64,000 nucleotides of DNA, from assembly GCA_019056785.1 (NCBI GenBank), contig DXJV01000006.1:1-64000 (forward strand), given 5' to 3'. Of the stretch, positions 43,076-50,432 are shown piece after piece. Origin of the DNA: Candidatus Heimdallarchaeota archaeon (GTDB taxonomy: Archaea; Asgardarchaeota; Heimdallarchaeia; JABLTI01). Both the position numbers and the translations under genes were made by a program. The first letter of the stretch is position 1; every line of letters starts with the position of its first letter. The notes beneath the pieces are model-generated. The model was not told where the DNA came from, did no database searches, and worked only from the letters and a program-made list of their open reading frames with translations.

Positions 43076-43537
43076 ATGACCATGCCTTTTGAAATTGATT
43101 TTGAAGATGTTCGTATCGGCTTTGCTTCAGCTCATTTTATTGTCGGACACGACAAGTGTGGACATCTACATGGCCATAACTATTTTGTGAGGGTTAATAT
43201 TAAAGGCACATTAAACGAGGAGCATATGATCCTCGATTATGGTATTTTAAAAGATGTCTTGCGCAAATTGGTGAAGCCTTTTGATCATCATCTCCTCGTT
43301 CCCACAAAAGCTCAGGGATTGCAACTAGCTGAGAAAGAGGATGCTTTGGAAATTATATCCTGCGGGAAGCGTTATTTAATCCCTAAAGAAGATGTCTTCT
43401 TACTCCCCCTCGAAGCAACAACGGCAGAAGAGCTGGCGAAATATTTTCATCAAGAACTGAAAAGCCTTTGGCCCTCTTTCCATTTCAAGGTTTCTGTGGA
43501 AGAAACCCCCGGCGCAAGTGCCACATATTATGAGTGA
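43076..43537 (+). CDS. queD: 6-carboxytetrahydropterin synthase QueD
   Basis: 153 residues from ATG 43076, with GGAG just before it; the ORF track starts upstream at 43031 inside DUF366. FASAHF, CGHLHGHNYF (CxxxHGH), DHHLLV and the C-terminal EETPGASATYY supply zinc ligands, catalytic Cys, His and Glu. QueD makes the 6-carboxytetrahydropterin intermediate of preQ0, feeding archaeosine. Its place directly after arcS-raSEA-DUF366 fits this. This copy is the more canonical of the two in the window. Confidence 0.92.
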   Translation: MTMPFEIDFEDVRIGFASAHFIVGHDKCGHLHGHNYFVRVNIKGTLNEEHMILDYGILKDVLRKLVKPFDHHLLVPTKAQGLQLAEKEDALEIISCGKRYLIPKEDVFLLPLEATTAEELAKYFHQELKSLWPSFHFKVSVEETPGASATYYE

Positions 43538-43619
43538 GATCTTCTTTTTCTTTCTTAACAAAGAACTTTAATTCTCAGTAAACGAAATACTAGCTATTAT
43601 CCTATAGGAGTAACTCTCT

Positions 43620-44384
43620 TTGGAACTGTTCCCCTTAAGTACCCCTCTTGTGACAACAAATGATGACTTATTTGAGATTATTTTACAAGCGCTAAAGAAG
43701 GCCAATATCCATTTGCAAGAAGGCGATGTTCTTACAATTGCGACTAAAATAGTAAGTATCACCTCTGGATTGCTTATTAAAAAAGATGACATTGTTGTCT
43801 CTGAAGAAGCAAAAAAGTATGCGGAAATAACTCGCCTCGCCCCTGAATTCATGGAGGTGGCGATTCGGGAATCTGATGAGGTCCTCGGTGCTTGCTATGG
43901 TGCTTTGCTAACCCGCAAAAATGGGAACATGATGCCAAACGCCGGAGCTGACCAGAGCAATGCTCCAGAAGGAACGATCATCATTCTCCCTCCCAACCCC
44001 TCTGAAATTGCTCATCAAATCCGCGCACAGTTAGAAGAGCATTTCCACTGTCGAATTGGCGTCATCATTGGTGACAGCCGTGTGCAACCATTGCGACGCG
44101 GCACCAGCGGGCTTGCATTGGGTGTTTCTGGTTTTGTCCCAGTTATTGATGATCGTGGTCGAAAGGATTTATATGGAAGAGAAATGCGCATCACTCGTCG
44201 GGCAATTGCAGATAATTTGATGTCTGCAGCAGAAATTCTGTCCGGTGAAGTAGATGAAAAGATCCCTCTCGTTCTTATCCGGGGTGCGCCCATTATTTTG
44301 ACCGAAGAGGATCTAACTGCAACAATGTCTATTGATCCAAGTGAATGCATGTATTTCAGCACGTTTCTGGCCAAAAAAAACTGA
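43620..44384 (+). CDS. cofE: coenzyme F420-0:L-glutamate ligase CofE
   Basis: 254 residues, normal length. EGDVLTIATKIVS near the N-terminus, then MMPNAGADQSNAPEGTIIILPPNP, GVIIGDSRVQPLRRGTSGLALGVSG and DDRGRKDLYGREMRITRRAIADNLMSAAEI are CofE signatures. It adds glutamates to F420-0 using GTP. The CofD gene lies 20 kb away. TTG start. The nth gene begins on the base after its stop. In the same run as the archaeosine genes. Confidence 0.96.
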   Translation: MELFPLSTPLVTTNDDLFEIILQALKKANIHLQEGDVLTIATKIVSITSGLLIKKDDIVVSEEAKKYAEITRLAPEFMEVAIRESDEVLGACYGALLTRKNGNMMPNAGADQSNAPEGTIIILPPNPSEIAHQIRAQLEEHFHCRIGVIIGDSRVQPLRRGTSGLALGVSGFVPVIDDRGRKDLYGREMRITRRAIADNLMSAAEILSGEVDEKIPLVLIRGAPIILTEEDLTATMSIDPSECMYFSTFLAKKN

Positions 44385-45095
44385 TTGGCCCAACACTTGT
44401 CAGGTGAAATACCTTTGGAGATAGCTTTTGTGGAAAAAGTAGCACGTATTATCCAAGAATTAGATAAACATTATGGCAAAAAAGTTTGGTCGCGTTGGCG
44501 TGAGCCTGTAGATGAATTAGTTAGAACAATTCTTTCTCAAAATACGACAGATAAAAACAGCCTTCGGGCTTTTGCAAATTTAAAAAAACGATTTGAAACA
44601 TGGGAAGAGCTCCTCCAAGCAGATGAAGAAGACATTATTCAAGAAATCAAATCTGGCGGCTTGGCAAACATCAAAGCAAGGAAGATTAAAGGCTGTCTGA
44701 CTGAAATAAAAAAAAGGGAAGGGCGGATTGACCTCGAGATTCTTGCAAAAAAGCCCGTGCCTGAAGCGCTCGATTATCTTCTCTCATTAGATGGTGTGGG
44801 ACCAAAGACAGCAGCTTGTGTCTTGATTTTCTCCTTTAATTCACCTATCCTCCCTGTTGATACCCACATCCATAGATTAAGCAATCGCTTAGGTATTGTC
44901 CAAACAAACTCGCGAGGGAAAACCCAGGAATTATTACAAAAAATCATCCCTGACAAAGACAAATACAGTTTCCATCTTAATCTTATAGAACATGGGCGAA
45001 AAGTCTGCAAGGCACAGAAGCCATTGTGTTTTGACTGTTTTCTCAGAGAACTATGCTCTTATTATCAGAATCTACAACCCGGCACCCCTAGTTAG
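44385..45095 (+). CDS. nth: endonuclease III-type DNA glycosylase
   Basis: 236 residues. HhH-GPD fold: LSLDGVGPKTAACVLIF with the catalytic Lys in VGPKTA, PVDTHIHRLSNRLG with the catalytic Asp, and a [4Fe-4S] loop C-x6-C-x2-C-x5-C (CKAQKPLCFDCFLRELC). It removes oxidised pyrimidines and nicks the abasic site. TTG start at 44385 is directly adjacent to cofE; an alternative internal start is possible because the first 14 residues are not conserved. Confidence 0.95.
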   Translation: MAQHLSGEIPLEIAFVEKVARIIQELDKHYGKKVWSRWREPVDELVRTILSQNTTDKNSLRAFANLKKRFETWEELLQADEEDIIQEIKSGGLANIKARKIKGCLTEIKKREGRIDLEILAKKPVPEALDYLLSLDGVGPKTAACVLIFSFNSPILPVDTHIHRLSNRLGIVQTNSRGKTQELLQKIIPDKDKYSFHLNLIEHGRKVCKAQKPLCFDCFLRELCSYYQNLQPGTPS

Positions 45096-45193
45096 TTAAA
45101 GATTACCACAACGAAAGGAAAGCTAATTAAGAATGAAAAAACCATATGTGTACAAATTTTATCTTATGTTGAAATCATCGGAAGGACACAAAA

Positions 45194-45691
45194 GTGTACT
45201 ATCAATCGCCCGTTTTAACTCTTCAAAAAATCACTTCGACAACATTTCTCAATTGGTTTTTGCCAGCGTTAGGGATCATCGCCGCAGTTTTAGTTGTGAT
45301 TTTCATCTGGCGGTATTTAAAACATAGCAACCAAGCTGGGAGAATTTCAGAATTCGACGAACGAGCTTTTAAAAAGATCGTAAAGGAGGAAAGTAGTCAC
45401 CAACTCCCCTTCTGCTCAGACTGTAATTTACCCATGAGACTTGAAACTACTTACAAGGATTTCCTCCATGACCAGGGCGAGTTTCTCATCTACCGGCTCA
45501 CATTAGAAGAAACGTTGACAAATCTTGTAAAAAGTGAACGTATAACCACTGATGATGAAAGCAAGATTCACCAGTTTTTTGATGAGCATCCCAACAGTAC
45601 TGAACATCTTTTCCGACGCTATAAATGTCCTAATTGTTCAAAAGTTGTTGTCCTTCCCTATTCGGTTGCAAAAGAACAGAAAAAGAGTTAG
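45194..45691 (+). CDS. single-TM protein with split zinc-binding cysteines
   Basis: 165 residues. One N-terminal TM helix (about 20-42, WFLPALGIIAAVLVVIFIWRYL) precedes a cytosolic domain. CSDCNLPMRLETTY and CPNCSKVVVLPY, about 75 residues apart, can form one zinc ribbon with a helical insert. GTG start is preferred over the alternative 64-aa frame at 45133-45327. It precedes the TSUP permease by 79 bases. Family not recognised. Confidence 0.6.
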   Translation: MYYQSPVLTLQKITSTTFLNWFLPALGIIAAVLVVIFIWRYLKHSNQAGRISEFDERAFKKIVKEESSHQLPFCSDCNLPMRLETTYKDFLHDQGEFLIYRLTLEETLTNLVKSERITTDDESKIHQFFDEHPNSTEHLFRRYKCPNCSKVVVLPYSVAKEQKKS

Positions 45692-45770
45692 AAGCAAATT
45701 CACTCAATTACCGTAACAATTTTAACTCTTAGGGTTATCTGATAGCTGATTTCATTAAGGAGAAAAATAA

Positions 45771-46736
45771 ATGGATCCACTTTCAGTATTCTTTTTGTTA
45801 ATCCCAATTGGTCTGGCAGTCGGAATTTTTGCGGCAATCACTGGCTTGGGTGGGGGGGTTTTAATGGTCCCTATCATTTATCTGGGTATTTTTCTCTTGA
45901 CTAACCCTGCAGTGCCTGACCATTTGAAATATGCCACAACAATTTCCAGCACTGTTATAATTTTCACAGCAATTTCCGGTACAATCGCTTTCTCAATTCA
46001 GAAACGGATAGATTATCTTGTTGGGGTTCTTTGTGCACCCTTTACTATTACCGGAGCCTATCTTGGGAAATATACCCAAGCAATCATAGATGAGACATAT
46101 GTGTTAATCTTTTTTGCGATTTTATTGTTCCTAACAGCAGTGCGGATGTATTATAAAGTCATTAATTCAAGGCGAAAAGCAAAACAAGCTGCAAATTCTG
46201 CTGCGGCAAAGGAACAATCTGATGAGCTCAGCTCAACCAACAAAGCCGAGGAGCACAAAGAGGAACCAAATCGTTTTCTTAAGGCGCTGGACAAAATGAC
46301 CTTAAAACGAGTCGTCAGTGACAGATCCGATCAAGAATGGCGCTATGCCGCTCGCCTTTATCTCACGCCACTCGCCATTGTAGGTGGTTTTGTTGCAAGT
46401 ATGGCCGGTGTTGGTGGAGGGATAGTTATGGTTCCTATTTTACATATAATTATTGGTCTCCCCATTCATTTCTCCACGGCAACTTCTGTTTTCATTATGA
46501 TTTTCACAAAGACAACCACTGTTATTACCTCCTACACAAACTCTAATATTGTCACAGAGGGCATCTGGTGGCCATATGTTGCAGGCTTGGCTATCGGTAT
46601 AGTTGCAGGGGCTCAAATCGGTGCTCGGGTGGCTCGGAAAATTAAGGCTGACCCGTTGAAAATCATCTTCGCAACTGTGATTGTTCTCGTTAGTATCTGG
46701 ACCTTGGTGAATTGGCGGCTGGGAATAACTGGTTGA
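45771..46736 (+). CDS. TSUP (TauE/SafE) family permease
   Basis: 321 residues, about eight TM helices in two halves. Each half carries the family glycine motif: ITGLGGGVLMVPIIYLG (about 24-40) and MAGVGGGIVMVPILHII (about 208-224). A charged cytosolic linker (EQSDELSSTNKAEEHKEEPNR) separates them. TSUP proteins export or import sulfite, sulfoacetate or organosulfonates. A second, partial member lies at the right edge of the window. Substrate not predictable; no partner genes. Confidence 0.9.
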   Translation: MDPLSVFFLLIPIGLAVGIFAAITGLGGGVLMVPIIYLGIFLLTNPAVPDHLKYATTISSTVIIFTAISGTIAFSIQKRIDYLVGVLCAPFTITGAYLGKYTQAIIDETYVLIFFAILLFLTAVRMYYKVINSRRKAKQAANSAAAKEQSDELSSTNKAEEHKEEPNRFLKALDKMTLKRVVSDRSDQEWRYAARLYLTPLAIVGGFVASMAGVGGGIVMVPILHIIIGLPIHFSTATSVFIMIFTKTTTVITSYTNSNIVTEGIWWPYVAGLAIGIVAGAQIGARVARKIKADPLKIIFATVIVLVSIWTLVNWRLGITG

Positions 46737-46852
46737 ACTATTCCCTTTTTCCTTTTAAGAAACAATTATTAACCAATAGCTATTTCTCAAAGAAATAGAC
46801 AATCCTTAATAGTAACAATTGAAATCGTAATGATAATGGATAGAATGGAAAA

Positions 46853-47272
46853 ATGGCTGAAGTCACGGATTTACACGTTTTGGCAAAAATGGCTCAGGGT
46901 TCGCCAAACGAAGAAGATGCCTTTGTAATTAGGAATGAAAATGGGGAAATTATAACTGTTGTACACAATCTCCGTGAGCTTGTAGATGCATTGTCAGATT
47001 TAAACGCTGAACAAATCTTCCCAAGCCTGTGCACTGAAGAGAATGGGGAGCTTGTCTGCTCTCTTGCACTCTGGGTTCACTATGTTTTAGGAGATGCGAT
47101 ACTCTCAGCAAAAATCTTTAATCTTGTTGAAGAATTCCGTGACGAACCAAAGAAGCTGAAAGTAGAAGTTTTCAATTTGTGTTTTAATCGCTTTTTAAAT
47201 TTCCTCGAGTTAATTGATCAAACAGAACCACTGGAACTATTTGGTGAGGAGGTTCTCCCAAGCGATTTATAA
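46853..47272 (+). CDS. small acidic helical protein, DUF5752-like
   Basis: 139 residues. FVIRNENGEIITVVHNLRELVDALSDLNAEQIF followed by LALWVHYVLGDAILSAKI resembles the DUF5752 pattern in which a small beta hairpin precedes helices with a conserved W-x2-YVLGD stretch. Net charge is acidic. No catalytic site. It precedes a radical SAM gene by 61 bases on the same strand. Low-level family match, function unknown. Confidence 0.5.
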   Translation: MAEVTDLHVLAKMAQGSPNEEDAFVIRNENGEIITVVHNLRELVDALSDLNAEQIFPSLCTEENGELVCSLALWVHYVLGDAILSAKIFNLVEEFRDEPKKLKVEVFNLCFNRFLNFLELIDQTEPLELFGEEVLPSDL

Positions 47273-47333
47273 AAGCCTTTGGCAAAACGATTATCAATCA
47301 TTTTGTTCAATAACCATTTAGTGAAAATCAAAT

Positions 47334-48473
47334 ATGCCTCATTTTCCTGTCCGCTCAGGAGCCTTCAAGGAATGCCAACTTTGTGGGCAACGGTCACTAG
47401 AGATTTCAGCTAAAATTGGTGTCTGTAAAACCTGTATTCTAACAAATTTCGAGAAAGCTAATGCAATTATTTCTCGCGTGCGCATAAAAGAACGGCAGAA
47501 ATATTCATTACCCCCCACAATCCCTAAAACAACAAAAGGGGTTGTTTGTGGTGATTGTGTTAATGCTTGTAAAATTGCTGAAGGGGAATTTGGTTATTGT
47601 AAATTGGTGACAAATGTTGCCGGTCAATTAGTACGCTTGGCCGGTGATGAAAATCGTGGGCTTTTTAGTTTTTATTATGACCCTTTGCCAACAAATTGTG
47701 TTGCTGAACCGTTTTGTGCTGGTTGTACCTCAAATGATTTCCCAACTTTCTCCTATAGCCGGGGTCCTGAAATTGGCTGGAATAATCTTGCTGTTTTTTA
47801 TCAAGCGTGCACTTATGATTGTTTGTTCTGCCAGAATTACCAATACCGAGAGGGGGTTACTGCTGCTACTTCTTTTCCTCCAAAGGTGCTTGTTAATGCC
47901 CTTAAAACGAACACGAGTTGTATTTGCTTTTTTGGGGGCGATCCAGCTGCACAAATTCGTCATTCAATAGCTGTGGCAAACCTGGCTCGTGAGAAAGCTC
48001 AAAAGCAAAAGCGGATTTTACGCATCTGTTGGGAGACAAACGGTTCCGCACGCCCAGCTTTAATGCGTGAGTGTGCTCAAATAGCTTTGCATTCTGGAGG
48101 AGTGATCAAAATAGACATTAAGGCTTTTTCTGATAAATTGAACATTGCTTTATGTGGTTCTAGTAATAGATTCAGTCTTTACAACTTAAAGGTCATTGGA
48201 AAACAAGTTCAGAAGCGCCCTGACCTTCCCTTGTTGGTGGTGAGCACCCTCCTCATCCCGGGCTATATAGATGTGGAAGAGGTTCGAAAACTGGCACAGT
48301 TTATTGTTGGAATTGACCCCACCATTCCCTTCTCATTGTTGGCATTTTACCCCACATTTATCATGAATGATTTACCAACGACATCGAAAAAACTCGCTTT
48401 TGATTGCCTGGCTGCAGCAAAGGAGGAGGGTTTATCCAATGTACATATTGGTAACATTCATCTTCTTCATTAG
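47334..48473 (+). CDS. PflA-like radical SAM enzyme with N-terminal cysteine domains
   Basis: 379 residues. N-terminal CQLCG...CKTC zinc ribbon, then CGDCVNACKIAEGEFGYC and CVAEPFCAGC, then the radical SAM motif ACTYDCLFCQNYQY (CxxxCxxC). FFGGDPAAQ stands for the GGEP strand, and ICWETNGSA follows. This matches the PflA/AmmeMemoRadiSam-like archaeal group (COG1180/COG2108 type). The extra cysteines could hold added clusters. No glycyl radical enzyme partner is adjacent. It ends three bases from a convergent glycosyltransferase gene. Confidence 0.85.
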   Translation: MPHFPVRSGAFKECQLCGQRSLEISAKIGVCKTCILTNFEKANAIISRVRIKERQKYSLPPTIPKTTKGVVCGDCVNACKIAEGEFGYCKLVTNVAGQLVRLAGDENRGLFSFYYDPLPTNCVAEPFCAGCTSNDFPTFSYSRGPEIGWNNLAVFYQACTYDCLFCQNYQYREGVTAATSFPPKVLVNALKTNTSCICFFGGDPAAQIRHSIAVANLAREKAQKQKRILRICWETNGSARPALMRECAQIALHSGGVIKIDIKAFSDKLNIALCGSSNRFSLYNLKVIGKQVQKRPDLPLLVVSTLLIPGYIDVEEVRKLAQFIVGIDPTIPFSLLAFYPTFIMNDLPTTSKKLAFDCLAAAKEEGLSNVHIGNIHLLH

Positions 48474-48476
48474 CTC

Positions 48477-49634
48477 TTAAACAGTTTTCAGGCGGATCTC
48501 ATTTAGAATTTCTTGTCGCATTCGCCAACGATTTAACTCTAAGCGAATACCTTTCCTAATGTAGCGACTCTTTGGGAATGTGTCTAATCGGTATTCTTCA
48601 AGAAAATCATAGACTCGAGCCAATAAATCAGAGGGCTGCAAAACAACAAGATCTGTTGTGAAACTGTACTTCTTTGTTTCAAGCCATTGAAGAAATGCTT
48701 GCAAATCTTTGGCTGTAAGTTGTTTAGACCTGTAGCCAAGGCCCATTTGCTCTAACCGATAGGCATTACTGACTTGCTCAAATTGGTTATGATAGGGGAT
48801 AGTCCAGATTAATTTCTTTAAAAGAAAAGTCTCCCATGCAAGATTAAACCCTGCATTTCCAATAACTGCTTTACTTGATGCGAGATCATGTAAAAAGCCT
48901 GTTCGCGTTGTTTTTTTGAAGTGAATATTTTTCACTTTTTTATTTTTATTAAAGCCATACACAAAAAAGGTCTCGCGGGGGAATTGGCTCAAGATTTCAA
49001 CAACTTTTTTGCTATCATACCAGGAAAGATAACAAATAATATGTTCCCCTAAAGAAGTTTCAAGGTCTTTTAACTCTTGTTTCCAAACAAGCGGAAAGAG
49101 TGTGATGTCTCCAGCAGTTTCAATTGTTTGAGTAAAGTCTAACGCAAAGCAATGATTATAAAAAGGCATCATGATGTTTTGCACCCAGCGCATGCCCATT
49201 TTTTCATGCGGCTTGCCCGGCGCAACAGTTATTGCTGGGTGAAAAACCGCATGTTGGCGGTCAATACAAACAACAGGTTTGCCAGTCTTTTTCCCCACTA
49301 CTGAACTGTGGGGCTCAAAATCTGTGAAAATGGCATCGAAGTTCTCCTTGGCATCAAGCTCAATAAGTTCTTTTCGGACTGCAGCATACTCTGGGATGTT
49401 GGCAAGATTTACCTGAAGGATTTTATTAAGGTTGACTCTATGGTCCTTATAAAAGTCAATTGGCCCTGGTTTAAAGAATGTTTTCGAACTTAGCTCAAAA
49501 GCGTAGTGCGGTGGTTGACGCCCTGCAAGTAAAACATGAACATCATGGCCATCCTCAAGTAGCTGGGTGATAAATACCCGGGCGCGGTTGATGTGTCCTT
49601 GGCCATTTGTGTTAATGCCATATAGAATTTTCAC
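48477..49634 (-). CDS. GT-B glycosyltransferase of the MJ1255/VC2487 type
   Basis: 385 residues. ILYGINTNGQGHINRARVF is the N-terminal G-x-GH motif of the MurG-like/TIGR00661 group. DAIFTDFEPHSSVVGKK and VCIDRQHAVFHPAI complete the acceptor lobe, and IGNAGFNLAWETFLLKKLIWTIPYHNQFEQVSNAYRLE is the UDP-sugar donor lobe (GGxxT/E-type loop). Presumably cytosolic, acting on a lipid or protein-bound acceptor. Monocistronic. Long C-terminal basic tail (RLELNRWRMRQEIL). Confidence 0.88.
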   Translation of the reverse strand: MKILYGINTNGQGHINRARVFITQLLEDGHDVHVLLAGRQPPHYAFELSSKTFFKPGPIDFYKDHRVNLNKILQVNLANIPEYAAVRKELIELDAKENFDAIFTDFEPHSSVVGKKTGKPVVCIDRQHAVFHPAITVAPGKPHEKMGMRWVQNIMMPFYNHCFALDFTQTIETAGDITLFPLVWKQELKDLETSLGEHIICYLSWYDSKKVVEILSQFPRETFFVYGFNKNKKVKNIHFKKTTRTGFLHDLASSKAVIGNAGFNLAWETFLLKKLIWTIPYHNQFEQVSNAYRLEQMGLGYRSKQLTAKDLQAFLQWLETKKYSFTTDLVVLQPSDLLARVYDFLEEYRLDTFPKSRYIRKGIRLELNRWRMRQEILNEIRLKTV

Positions 49635-49880
49635 TTTGAACTATCTCCTAACAATACATAGGTTAGATCTCTTATTTAAAGATATCAGTTTTGTTCTTAA
49701 AATTTCTCTTTAAATTTTCTCTTTCACAACAAATGCAAAATGTGAGAGAGTGTTTTGCAGCAACGCGAAGAGCTCTTCCTTTCTTAAGTGCACCTAAAAA
49801 GAAGTTTTAATTTCTAACGCATGTCTTTTATGAAGTCTTGCGACCACCAGTAACTAAGTACTTTTAGATGTGAAATCAAA

Positions 49881-50432
49881 TTGAAATATCGAAAAGTCGG
49901 TAAAAGCGGTTTGAAAATAAGTGAAATTGCCTTGGGGTCATGGTTAACCTTTGGCGGTTCGGTTGAAGCAGAAATTGCAAATAAATGCCTAAGAGCAGCA
50001 GTTGAACAAGGCATCAACTTTATCGATTCTGCTGAAATCTATGCGCATGGCGAAGCTGAAAAAGTCATCGGTAAGTGGCTCCAAGAGGGAACCATTGACC
50101 GTAAAAACCTTGTCATTTCCAGCAAAGTCTTTTGGCCAATGTCTGAAGACATTAATCGCTGGGGGCTTTCGCGGAAAAACATTTTAAATGCTATCGAAGG
50201 AACCCCTGAACGGCTGGGTGTGGATTACATTGACATTTATTATATGCATAGATACGATTACACAACACCGATAAAGGAAACAGTTGAAGTTCTAGATGAT
50301 TTAATTCGCTCCGGAAAGGTCCTCTATTGGGGCACTTCTATTTTGACAGCCGCTCAACTCGAACGGGTGAATGCCGTGGCTAAGGACTTGAAAGCACATC
50401 GTCCTATCGTGGAACAGCCACTCTATGACTAA
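49881..50432 (+). pseudogene. 3'-truncated aldo/keto reductase
   Basis: 183 residues from TTG 49881. KVGKSGLKISEIALGSWLTFGG, DSAEIYAHGEAEKVIGKWL (catalytic Asp and Tyr), VISSKVFW (Lys) and YYMHRYDYTTPIKET (His) form an intact N-terminal half of a Kv-beta-type AKR barrel. The reading frame stops at VEQPLYD, where the family normally continues for about 140 more residues including the NADPH 2'-phosphate loop. The stop overlaps the ATG of an FtsX-like permease (ATGACTAA). The C-terminal half was not found in this window. Probably a recombination remnant that cannot bind cofactor. Confidence 0.85.
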
